Of a stretch of 37,347 nucleotides of DNA, positions 1 through 8,411 are shown piece by piece (positions within the stretch are counted from its first letter, which is position 1; the number at the start of each line of letters is the position of its first letter). Where the stretch lies: NCBI GenBank assembly GCA_030917925.1, contig JAUPTV010000056.1, positions 1 through 37,347 on the forward strand. Reading direction: 5' to 3'. The notes beneath the pieces are model-generated. The model saw nothing but the letters and a program-made list of their open reading frames with translations, had not been told where the DNA came from and did not search any database. Position numbers and translations under genes: made by a program. Source of the stretch: Pseudomonadota bacterium (lineage in GTDB: Bacteria > Pseudomonadota > Gammaproteobacteria > Competibacterales > Competibacteraceae).

Positions 1-8
1 ACCTCCTG
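1..8 (-). promoter_or_regulatory. Ribosome binding site of a gene beyond the left edge
   Basis: Read on the minus strand the first bases give AGGAGGT, an almost perfect Shine-Dalgarno sequence, placed so that a start codon would fall just outside the window. It suggests that the minus-strand gene series continues to the left after the TerD-nuclease gene. The gene itself cannot be seen. Confidence 0.45.
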
Positions 9-97
9 ATCAGCAATATTAAAATCGGGGTATCCTAGAAATTCAACATTCTACACTAAAAAATGCCTTCTATATGATGTTGATTAGTAATGACTTT

Positions 98-1174
98 TCA
101 AAAGACCGGGAACTGCTGATAAATTTGCCAGTTTACGACGTTGGTCAATAGCGCCCAACGAACACCGGCATAGGCAGCATAGGAGGTCGCTTGAAAAATT
201 TGCTTGTCGCGCAAGGCGGCACCCAGGCGCTTGGCTTCGATGACCAAGGCATCAATACCGCCTGGCGCTAAAACATAATCTGCGACCCGCCCTTGAATCT
301 TCTGCTCGGTCTTGATTTCGTTCAAGGCATAGCCGAGGACATCTTGCAGAATGCGATCCAGCAATAGCCGACTTTGGCTTTCATTCGGGCTGTCCTGCAT
401 CGCCCGCTTTAACAGCGGTGAGAACATGCGGTAACGAGTTTTGATGTCCTCCACCTGCGTAGCCAGGACATCTTGCAATGAGCGCCGACGGCGTCGTTTT
501 AGGCCGTCAGTGGCCGATAACTCTTCCTCAGCGTCCTTGTCCAAGGTCAGCGTCAGGGATGAAAACGCATCGTCAGCGACCACCACATGGGCGCTCGGTG
601 AGTCTTCATCGGCAACCAATACGCCAAAATGTGCGGCCAGCGCCCGCAAACCACCGGCGAACCCTTGCCCAACCGCCCGGAATTTCCAACTCTCGCGGTG
701 GCGGTAGAGTTCGGCCACGATGATCGCGGTTTCCGCGCCCAGTTCGCCACTGCTCCGGTAGTGCATCAGTTCCTGACCACTGGCGGAGTTAACCGCCCGC
801 GCCTGTATCCAGGACACCGCGCCGAAGGTCGCGTTATGGGTGTTGGTATCCAGCGTCAAGCAAAAGGCCAGGCGCTGCACGTCATAGGGCAAAATAGGCA
901 GGCTCACAACAAAGCCGTCGCGGTCGTCGGGAGTCCGTTCTACCGCTGGAATCCGATACACCGCGCCGCTGGCGTCGGTTTCCTGGTTGTAGAACACAAA
1001 ATCCTGGTCATCACGCACTACACCGGACGCATTGAGCAAGAACAAACTGGCGTCGATCTCAATTTGCGGTGTGGTGGCAGGCACTTCCCAGTTCAGGCCA
1101 ATAAAAACCGTTTGCGCCGTAGGATCGACTTGGGCAAGGGCAGCATTGCCACCTTGGGAGAGGGAAAGGGTCAT
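98..1174 (-). CDS. TerD-domain protein fused to a PD-(D/E)XK (HsdR_N-like) nuclease domain
   Basis: Residues about 1-190 look like a TerD domain: an N-terminal LSLSQGGNAAL, a VFIGLNWEV strand, and later GAETAIIVAELYRHRESWKF, the conserved TerD end region. TerD proteins are Ca-binding proteins of tellurite-resistance and stress systems. An Arg-rich linker (KRRRRRS) follows. The last ~110 residues resemble the N-terminal nuclease domain of type I restriction HsdR: Asp299 in ADYVL, then Glu313-Ala-Lys315 in VIEAKR, and a Gln-containing helix QIFQATSYAA. These are the expected PD-(D/E)XK residues, so it is probably an active DNase. I chose the ATG at 1174 because it aligns with usual TerD starts. 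A TTG two codons upstream (1180) is better spaced from an AGAAG and is also possible. It lies 171 bp after the Hsp70-like gene on the same strand, so it may be the last visible operon member or a separate unit. Confidence 0.8.
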   Translation of the reverse strand: MTLSLSQGGNAALAQVDPTAQTVFIGLNWEVPATTPQIEIDASLFLLNASGVVRDDQDFVFYNQETDASGAVYRIPAVERTPDDRDGFVVSLPILPYDVQRLAFCLTLDTNTHNATFGAVSWIQARAVNSASGQELMHYRSSGELGAETAIIVAELYRHRESWKFRAVGQGFAGGLRALAAHFGVLVADEDSPSAHVVVADDAFSSLTLTLDKDAEEELSATDGLKRRRRRSLQDVLATQVEDIKTRYRMFSPLLKRAMQDSPNESQSRLLLDRILQDVLGYALNEIKTEQKIQGRVADYVLAPGGIDALVIEAKRLGAALRDKQIFQATSYAAYAGVRWALLTNVVNWQIYQQFPVF

Positions 1175-1345
1175 GGTCAACAGTCTAGCTTCTTAATCAT
1201 TATTGGATTTTCTTAAAGGATTCTTGTGGATTTTAGTGGAGTTAATCACGCCAATGTTGGTTTAAACAGGCCAAACAACTTTTAAAATTAGAAGTTAGTC
1301 ATTTTATCTAAATGAGATGGAATTGACTATACAATTAGAAGAATT

Positions 1346-3808
1346 TTATTCATCATCTTCTCCGGCTGGAGGAATATCAATAATTGTGGTTCTGCCGTCA
1401 AATTCGGTAATATGTTTTTTTAATTTTATAATATTATTTTCTAGATCTTCGTTAAGAGCACCTGATATTAATGAAATTTCAAGCAATTTTAGTAGCTCTT
1501 TTGCTCTTTGGCTATTGATAATCTTTGGACTTTTTATATGTAGAAAATCTCGATACTGATCATGCATCCGATGTCTTAAAATAAACGCACTTAAACGTAT
1601 TGCTAATTTAAAAGGATTCCTGTACTTACCATTATTAACTTGCCACTTCAGAGCATAAATCATGGCATCTGCAAGCGAATCAGCTAATCTTGGATCAAGA
1701 ATTTTACCTGCATTTTCTCGGTAGGCGAGCGCATCGCCGGCAGCCTTAACAACATACCATGAAAGGTTATTTCCATCCCGATGCGCTTTACGGTAGCGGC
1801 GTTCACAATACTTGAATAAATCAATCAAATCCTGTTCACTGCTGAAAACTTTACCTGCATACATGACTAATCTTGACATGAATAATCTTGAACTGATATC
1901 TGGTGAACTTACGACTCGTCGATAGTAGCCGATAATCGCTTCCGGGCAACCAGTATAAAGTGTTGCTCCCAAACGGGCTAGTTGTTCAATATGGTTTATA
2001 TTCCTGTTCCTTGCAGTATTAGCAGTAATAAAGTCTTGTTTAATTTTTTCAAGAAATATGTTAAATTCTTCTACAACATCCAAGTTAATTCCCGTAGGCA
2101 GATGGCCTTCCGAATCAACAGCAGTGTAAATGTATTTATCTGGATCAATACCTCCTGTTAGGACAAATGGACTGATTCGTGTGCCAACGTATCCGCGTGT
2201 ACTCAAATGCTTTTTTTCGATAGCGCTATCGTAATAGCGATCTCTGATTGGGATCGTATTGATATTCCGCATTGTGGCTAATATATCAGTTTTCTCCCAA
2301 ATCAAACGGTGCGCATATTGCGGCAAAGTATCTGGATATCCACCAAAATTTAGACCAGCTAGAATTTGTTCGCGTGTTCGATAATCTACAGCCATTGCCG
2401 CCCAATCTAGCAGGATTGGCACATTACCCAATGCACCTCGAACCTCGGGACAAATTTCAACTCGTGCGTAGCCTTGAGCAGGCATTTGGGTAACATGCAG
2501 ACTAATCTTTACTTCACCTTCGGGTGATAGCGTGATTTCACTACACCGGGCCGTCTGTTCATCTTCCTTCAACAAGTAGAAAATAAGATTTTTAGCCTCT
2601 TTATCGATTTGATAACGATCAGCCAGTGTATTAGAATAAGTTTTTCCACCTTCAACGCGATCATTTTTATCAATTAATGCAGCAAAGACATGTTCGCCGC
2701 TGCGCAGCACATTAATTTCAAGCATCGGCAGGAAATCATAATAAGTAATCTGCCCTTTTTGTTGGCGCTCTGCACAAATAGCCCCACCTCGCGCCACCAA
2801 ACCCGCCGTTGTCGGTACCGCAATAACATGGGCAGCAGATAGAGGCGCGATGAGAACTTTAATGAAGTCTAATAACCGTGTAGCCTCTCTCAATTGAGGT
2901 TTAATGGATGCATGCGCTAGTGGACCTTCAATCAAAATCACGGAAGCCTGCCGCAGCGCCGACTGATCTTCTTTCAAGAGCTTCTGAACGGTTGCAGAAA
3001 GTGCTTTGGCTAATTCACCCTGTAAGTTGGAGACCCCACCGACCAATCGCCAACCACTGGGTGATTGAGTATCTGGCAACAGATCGCATTCAGCAGGATG
3101 GCCAAGGAGCGCATTCCAGGCCCAGGCGCTGGCCCACAACAGGCGTTGATCGGTAATGCCCATTTCGGCAGCAAGCAGGATCGGCAACTCACGGTTTGAG
3201 TACGGATACAGCTTTCGGAGTCCTTCTCGCCGCCGCACCGGAACCAGGGTTAGCTGCGCATCCTGTTCCACACACTCCAAATCCAATTCACTAACCGCAA
3301 TTCCCTCGGGTAGAAGTTGCAGGATACAGGCGCGTTTCCCTTGCAGATCGAGCAGTTGCTTAGGGTTCAAGTCTTCACCCCATCCCAATAATGCCGCCAC
3401 CGGACGCCATAACAGGCGGGCGTTGACTCCACACTGCGATGCTCCACTGAGTAATCGATCTCGGGCGCGTTCATTGAATGTTGGTATATCGGGTACGGCA
3501 ATAACACAACTACGATTTCCTTTCGGCAACAGACTATGGAGATGTTGCCCCATCTGGCGGGGCGCTTCGGGGTCGGCGCTGTCCAGTTCTAGCGCTCGCA
3601 GGAGTTCTAATATGCTGGTGCGGCATCCCACTGTCTCTGCCAGACGGGGACGGCCAAAGGGCGACAAGATCGCTTCCTCGCCTGTGAGTATTCCTTGCGG
3701 TAAATCGGTGATAACTATAGGTGGAACGGGTGCATGGTGCAGCTTTTCATCAGGATAAGCAACGGTATCGAGTACACCGTTTAAATCAATGCCGATAGCG
3801 GTATTCAT
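1346..3808 (-). CDS. Hsp70/DnaK-like ATPase of a CoCoNuT-type defence operon
   Basis: This 820-residue protein has an actin/Hsp70-type ATPase fold. The phosphate-1 motif is AIGIDLNGVLD at the N terminus. VIAVPDIPTFNERARDRLL followed by RLLWRPVAALLGWG matches the DnaK stretch with the VPA...NEPTAAALAYG pattern. VILIEGPLAHASIKPQLRE fits the adenosine motif, and GLVARGGAICA fits the DnaK VA.GAA stretch just before the substrate domain. The next ~120 residues look like the beta substrate-binding domain; the helical C-terminal ~300 residues I do not recognise. Its start overlaps the stop of the McrC-like gene by ATGA, so the two are translationally coupled. Hsp70 homologues predicted to bind RNA are a published component of CoCoNuT systems. 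I infer that role here; the chaperone-like fold is what I can see. Confidence 0.75.
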   Translation of the reverse strand: MNTAIGIDLNGVLDTVAYPDEKLHHAPVPPIVITDLPQGILTGEEAILSPFGRPRLAETVGCRTSILELLRALELDSADPEAPRQMGQHLHSLLPKGNRSCVIAVPDIPTFNERARDRLLSGASQCGVNARLLWRPVAALLGWGEDLNPKQLLDLQGKRACILQLLPEGIAVSELDLECVEQDAQLTLVPVRRREGLRKLYPYSNRELPILLAAEMGITDQRLLWASAWAWNALLGHPAECDLLPDTQSPSGWRLVGGVSNLQGELAKALSATVQKLLKEDQSALRQASVILIEGPLAHASIKPQLREATRLLDFIKVLIAPLSAAHVIAVPTTAGLVARGGAICAERQQKGQITYYDFLPMLEINVLRSGEHVFAALIDKNDRVEGGKTYSNTLADRYQIDKEAKNLIFYLLKEDEQTARCSEITLSPEGEVKISLHVTQMPAQGYARVEICPEVRGALGNVPILLDWAAMAVDYRTREQILAGLNFGGYPDTLPQYAHRLIWEKTDILATMRNINTIPIRDRYYDSAIEKKHLSTRGYVGTRISPFVLTGGIDPDKYIYTAVDSEGHLPTGINLDVVEEFNIFLEKIKQDFITANTARNRNINHIEQLARLGATLYTGCPEAIIGYYRRVVSSPDISSRLFMSRLVMYAGKVFSSEQDLIDLFKYCERRYRKAHRDGNNLSWYVVKAAGDALAYRENAGKILDPRLADSLADAMIYALKWQVNNGKYRNPFKLAIRLSAFILRHRMHDQYRDFLHIKSPKIINSQRAKELLKLLEISLISGALNEDLENNIIKLKKHITEFDGRTTIIDIPPAGEDDE

Positions 3809-5505
3809 GCGAATAACCTGTCAATATTATCCTTGAGAATCGCATCAAACCAGATAAATGTTTCACTGATTCTGTCTGGATCGACATCCAGAGTGATGCC
3901 ATAAACAAGAGTCCCTTGTTCTGCATCATTCGCACTCATATTAGTAAAATCAGGCGTTGAACGAATGACTAAACCGCGTGCATTGACTCTTTGTCCAGTC
4001 CGTCTTCTTTCTTGGGAAAGCACATCTTGTAATGCTTCGTCAGCAGAGCGAACAAGATCAATCAGCGGAAGTGGCTCAGTCGCCGTACCATGTACACCCC
4101 AGACACACAGACTACCACTATACCCATTATCAAAATCAGTCAATCGCACAAATACCACACAGCCGAGTCCATAAACCCAAGAGTCTGGCCGTGAATATCG
4201 ATCCTTATCTTCATTTGGATCATCTGGAGGTACGTCTGTTATGTCGAGAATCTCCACAACTAGAAGACGATTACGGAACGTCAGCATAAATACCGCCAAC
4301 AGCGGATAGGTATCTGACCAGCGCCCATTAGTTTGTCCAGAATTTATATGTAGCGGTGACAATGCAATACGCTTCTTTAAGGGCAGTTGATCGATAGCGA
4401 CCACCACGGCTAATCGCGTAAAATCAGCCCATAAGCGGCGTTGCCAGCGCCAAAGGTCATCTTTTCGCTGCTCGCCGCTGAGAATTTCGCGGTAGGCATT
4501 CCAGATAATGCGGTAGCGGGAATCGTGTTGTAGAACATAATTAGGGTTTATTGGATGTGTGGGGCGGAGAATACCAGCATCATCTAAATCGCGATAATGT
4601 CGGCGGCATAAAGAGCGGTAACGGTTAACGAGTTTAACCCGTTCGCTATTACCATATCGTTTATTTGCTTGTGAGTAAGCACGCGCCTCATTTGCGCTCA
4701 GTCGTAATAAATCTTTCAGTACCCGATTTTCAAGTGTGTCGAGATTTTCTTCGCGGGTCACCCCGAATAAACGCTGGCGCGGTCCAGCTTTTTCGGCCAC
4801 TGAACGCCCTGGCTGGCGGATCAGCCATTCAATACACGCATTGTCGAGTTCCTGAATCCGGTCAATAGCCATCAATTCTCGGGTTCTTTTTAATACACGC
4901 CGGGGATACGAAGCCGTTTCATCAATACGGCGGGGAAGCCGCTCCGCATGTTCAACAATTAGATCAATTGGCGCTTCTTCACCACGCACTTTTTTTGTAA
5001 GCCAAGCTGCTTGAAGACGATCCCACCCAGTCATTGATGCGCCCCAAAATTCTGCTGGATCGTGTTTGGATTCTGCTTCGCGAATACGGGCCAGAACCTG
5101 CAAGATGAAACCATGCATCATATCGGCAGGACTCGCATCTTGCGTACTGTTATGGGTACCACATGGTCTTAGCAGGTGGTTGTCAATTTTCAGAGTAACG
5201 CTAAGAATCTGCCCGTTTGCGTGAATCTCAAGCCCTACTTCCTGTTCCTGATCTTGTGCGGCAATAGGCAATGCACATAAACGAAAAGGACCATCGAACC
5301 ACGGAAATTCACCTCCTTCAGATTGTGGACGCCAGTTGCGACAAGTAAAACGTAATTCTGCCATTTTCGGTAGAGCCAATATTGCGCCATAACGGCCATC
5401 CACTGTGATGGTATCGCCATTTCGCAATGGATGGTTGACATTAAAACCAGCAACAGGGGTAGTTGCATAAAGCCCCCAAGGCACTGTCAAAATGAAAGGG
5501 ATCAT
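3805..5505 (-). CDS. McrC-like protein with DUF2357 region (CoCoNuT partner subunit)
   Basis: The 566-residue product carries the DUF2357 signature around residues 253-270, ENLDTLENRVLKDLL, seen in McrC-related partners of McrB motors. The N-terminal ~75 residues are beta-rich with many Gly and could be a small barrel; published CoCoNuT McrC homologues carry SmpB-like OB folds, but I cannot prove this one by eye. In normal McrC the C-terminal part is a PD-(D/E)XK nuclease. Here the matching region (LAVFMLTFRNRLLVVEILDITD) has no evident D...D/E-X-K set, so the nuclease may be inactive or too diverged to see. The gene overlaps the McrB-like gene upstream and the Hsp70-like gene downstream by 4 bp each, which implies fixed stoichiometry. 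Confidence 0.75.
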   Translation of the reverse strand: MIPFILTVPWGLYATTPVAGFNVNHPLRNGDTITVDGRYGAILALPKMAELRFTCRNWRPQSEGGEFPWFDGPFRLCALPIAAQDQEQEVGLEIHANGQILSVTLKIDNHLLRPCGTHNSTQDASPADMMHGFILQVLARIREAESKHDPAEFWGASMTGWDRLQAAWLTKKVRGEEAPIDLIVEHAERLPRRIDETASYPRRVLKRTRELMAIDRIQELDNACIEWLIRQPGRSVAEKAGPRQRLFGVTREENLDTLENRVLKDLLRLSANEARAYSQANKRYGNSERVKLVNRYRSLCRRHYRDLDDAGILRPTHPINPNYVLQHDSRYRIIWNAYREILSGEQRKDDLWRWQRRLWADFTRLAVVVAIDQLPLKKRIALSPLHINSGQTNGRWSDTYPLLAVFMLTFRNRLLVVEILDITDVPPDDPNEDKDRYSRPDSWVYGLGCVVFVRLTDFDNGYSGSLCVWGVHGTATEPLPLIDLVRSADEALQDVLSQERRRTGQRVNARGLVIRSTPDFTNMSANDAEQGTLVYGITLDVDPDRISETFIWFDAILKDNIDRLFA

Positions 5506-8393
5506 TTCTCATCACGCCTTACGCCCATCCATACGAATGGTCGACCACTGCCATCATCACGCACCGCCTTGTTAAATGCATCAGCCAGTTGTTGATCATT
5601 GAGCTTGTTTGATATCAAATCCTTAATCCGATCCAAGTGAGGTCGCAGGATTTCATTGTCCAGCTCAATACCACGCAATTTTGGCAGGATACGTTGCGCC
5701 AGCAGATCGGCGAAGGCGAATTGAGCGCTTTCTGTCTTGCTATGAATGACTGGATAGTTCGCAACATAGGCCAGGATTGCCTGATTAACCCGATGCGCGA
5801 ATGGCCTGCCTAACCCATCAAGTGCATCATTCAGTTCTTTGATCCATTCCCCAATAGAATTGCCAATGCTTGGATCAATCGTGTCACGTTGCCATTGATG
5901 CCAAACCTTTGCGGATAAATAACCCGTTGCTGGGCATCCAGCTTCATCTCTCAATGGTTTGTCCATTAGTTTTGCCGGTCTGGAGAAGCGCAGCAAATTA
6001 GCACGGTCAAGAACTTTATCAGAAAGTGTCTGGGTTGATTCATCCTCATTCATCGTTCCAACAAACAGCAGGTTATGGCCGGGATAGATACGCCGTGATT
6101 CGCTGCTGCCAATATCCAGAATGATAGTTGAGTTGCGAATATGGTCTGGATTAATATTTCCAGGTTCAGGGCGACCTTCAAGTTGGCTTAAAAACTCGCT
6201 GAAATAGTATTCGACCCGGGCAAGATTCATCTCGTCAAGTAGCACCAACATCAAGCGATCCTGGTACTTTTCCGCGAGATCTGGCCAATGATAAGGATCA
6301 AAGTGGACCAAGGCCCGCGCTAATTCAGTTGCCTTGTAGCGACCCTCCAAGTAGTTATAGAACCCGAGCATATCTTGTGGACTATCCCATCGCGGCTGTA
6401 CCGGAATCTTCAGAAAGTGGATACCCATAGCTTCAGCATAGCGCCGGGGAAGTTGGCTCTTGCCGGTTCCGGAGATACCAGCTAATACAGTAAGTGGACT
6501 AATTGCAGCAGTTTTAAGCGCAGTATGAAAAGCATAAAGAGTGCGTTTTGGGAAATACAAGCCCAGCTTTTCCATATGTTCAAGAACTTTGTCGAGTGCT
6601 TCCGCCTCAGTAACTTTATGCTGTGCATGGGGTAATACTGCAATTTGTTGCCCGTCTCTTTGCTCGACCAGGCAAGCGGGTGGGGACAGCAGATTAGCAA
6701 TCTTTTCATCGACAGGTAGTGGATCACCCGGTTGTGTTCCTGCTAAGTCCTTGCGAGCTTTAGCCACTTCTGATTCAATAACGGCGCGGGTGGCATACAA
6801 ACCAGTGACCTCGTTCTCAAGTTCCTGCTGTCGTTCGCGTCCGGTGATGATTTCCCTGCGTATATTTTCGAGTTCCGCTGACAGTGGTTCGCGTTTTTCT
6901 TGCAGTTCCTCCAACTCGGCTTGTACTGTCTCAACTGTTTCTCGGTTAGTAGTGATAGCCGCCTCGATATTGGCCCGCAAAGCCCGCAGATTAGCCAATT
7001 CCTCTTGATGTTCCTGCGATTGATGGCGCACCGTGGTTAATTCTTGGCGAGCGCCCTCTAGCTCTTGGTAAGCCCTTTCCCGTTCACCTTCAAGTTGTTG
7101 CAGATTTTCTAACTCAATTTGCACGGACTCCAACTCCGCTTTAGTAGTTGCAGTCGTTGCTTCAATGCTGGCGCGAACAAATCGCAAATTGGCTAATTCA
7201 TCGTCAAGTTCTTGCCTTTGCTGGCGAGTAGTCTTGAGGTCTTGACAAACGGTTTCCAGTTCTTCACGGGTTTTATCAAGTTCTGTTGCCAGCGGATCAG
7301 ACTGTTCTTGTAGTCGTAATAATTCAGCCTGTAACGACTCTATCTCTGCACGCTTAGTAGCTAAGACTGCTTCATTACTAACGCATATTGTGTTTAAACG
7401 CGCAATATCTTCTGCTTGTTTTCGTAGATAATTTTCGTTTTCAGCCAGTTGATGCTGAATGGATTGCAGTTGGAGAACAGCCAGTGCCTGATCCTGCCGC
7501 GCTGGTTCCAACTCCGCCTGTAGTTTGATTAATTCGGCACGGGCAGTCTCGGTAGCGACCTCAGTTGCACCTCGCACAGTACGCCAGTGGGCTAATTCAT
7601 CTTCAAGTTCCTGCCCTTTCTGGCGATTAGCCCTGAGTTCCTGGTGAGTGGTTTCCAGTTCCTGACGGGTCTTTTCAAGTTTATCTGCCAAGGGTTCATG
7701 CGCTTCCTGCAACTGCGCTAACTCTTGTTGCAACTGGATTTTTTTATCCTCAATCCGCTGGGTTTCCGCCAAGGCTTTTTCCCGATCGGCAGTGAAGCGC
7801 TCGGTTTCAACACGAGCCACCACAAGCTGACGGTTAGTATATTCCAATTCTCCACGCGCTTCGGTAAGGCGGGTACGCGCCTCATGCTCGGTAATAGCAA
7901 GGGCTTCGATTTCTGCCTTTCGTTCATCGAATAAAGCTATTTGTGCCTGTGCCCGCTCTGCTGCGATGACCAATTCGCTATACTGCGTGCGGCGTTCAAC
8001 CAAATCACGCAAAAGATCGGCTTGCTGAATGCGCAACTCAGTCAGTTCATCACGAACCTTTAAAATTTCGGCTTTGCGTCCTTCAAGAGCAATCAGTTCA
8101 TTTTTTAGGTCTTCACTTTCTGCATTAGTAGCGTCACGATGAGCAATAATGACGCTAAGTTCAGCCTTGAGGGCATCCCGTTGCCCTCGCTGTTTTTCAG
8201 ACTCCGCTTCCACACGTTCGAGTTCTTCACGCCCATTCTTCAATCGTTCTGCGACGTTCTCAAGAGCTGTTGCGGCGGGCATTCGCCGCAAGTGGGCGCT
8301 GTAGCGCATACCGGCTAGTAGCGCTATGATCACGCTGACCATGCCGGCGAATGCGCCAGCAGAAGCCATCCAAACCATCATCTGCGTATCCAT
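5502..8393 (-). CDS. Membrane-anchored coiled coil fused to McrB-type AAA+ NTPase
   Basis: Residues about 9-30 (WMASAGAFAGMVSVIIALLAG) form one hydrophobic segment, so the protein is probably anchored in the inner membrane. Residues about 42-565 are almost unbroken heptad-type coiled coil rich in Glu, Gln, Leu and Arg, with repeated blocks such as RQELDDELANLR. The C-terminal third is an McrB-like motor: Walker A GISGTGKS (639-646), Walker B VLLDEMN with Asp720-Glu721, and the sensor segment GTMNEDES (779-786) followed by LDRANLLRF. McrB motors use GTP; the nucleotide used here is not known. Fusion of long coiled coils to an McrB homologue is the defining trait of CoCoNuTs (the CnuB subunit). 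The DUF2357 gene follows with a 4-bp overlap. Confidence 0.85.
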   Translation of the reverse strand: MDTQMMVWMASAGAFAGMVSVIIALLAGMRYSAHLRRMPAATALENVAERLKNGREELERVEAESEKQRGQRDALKAELSVIIAHRDATNAESEDLKNELIALEGRKAEILKVRDELTELRIQQADLLRDLVERRTQYSELVIAAERAQAQIALFDERKAEIEALAITEHEARTRLTEARGELEYTNRQLVVARVETERFTADREKALAETQRIEDKKIQLQQELAQLQEAHEPLADKLEKTRQELETTHQELRANRQKGQELEDELAHWRTVRGATEVATETARAELIKLQAELEPARQDQALAVLQLQSIQHQLAENENYLRKQAEDIARLNTICVSNEAVLATKRAEIESLQAELLRLQEQSDPLATELDKTREELETVCQDLKTTRQQRQELDDELANLRFVRASIEATTATTKAELESVQIELENLQQLEGERERAYQELEGARQELTTVRHQSQEHQEELANLRALRANIEAAITTNRETVETVQAELEELQEKREPLSAELENIRREIITGRERQQELENEVTGLYATRAVIESEVAKARKDLAGTQPGDPLPVDEKIANLLSPPACLVEQRDGQQIAVLPHAQHKVTEAEALDKVLEHMEKLGLYFPKRTLYAFHTALKTAAISPLTVLAGISGTGKSQLPRRYAEAMGIHFLKIPVQPRWDSPQDMLGFYNYLEGRYKATELARALVHFDPYHWPDLAEKYQDRLMLVLLDEMNLARVEYYFSEFLSQLEGRPEPGNINPDHIRNSTIILDIGSSESRRIYPGHNLLFVGTMNEDESTQTLSDKVLDRANLLRFSRPAKLMDKPLRDEAGCPATGYLSAKVWHQWQRDTIDPSIGNSIGEWIKELNDALDGLGRPFAHRVNQAILAYVANYPVIHSKTESAQFAFADLLAQRILPKLRGIELDNEILRPHLDRIKDLISNKLNDQQLADAFNKAVRDDGSGRPFVWMGVRRDEK

Positions 8394-8411
8394 GAGGGAC
8401 AGTTCCTGAAG

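Noticed and set aside
629-1216. 195-codon plus-strand frame opposite the TerD-nuclease gene
   Set aside because: It is a shadow of the minus-strand gene, whose protein has recognisable domains; no ribosome site.
1317-1559. 80-codon plus-strand frame over the end of the Hsp70-like gene
   Set aside because: It only reflects the AT-rich C-terminal coding region of that gene read backwards.
3156-3758. 200-codon plus-strand frame inside the Hsp70-like gene
   Set aside because: Composition (Ser/Arg/Cys-rich) and lack of any motif mark it as an antisense shadow.
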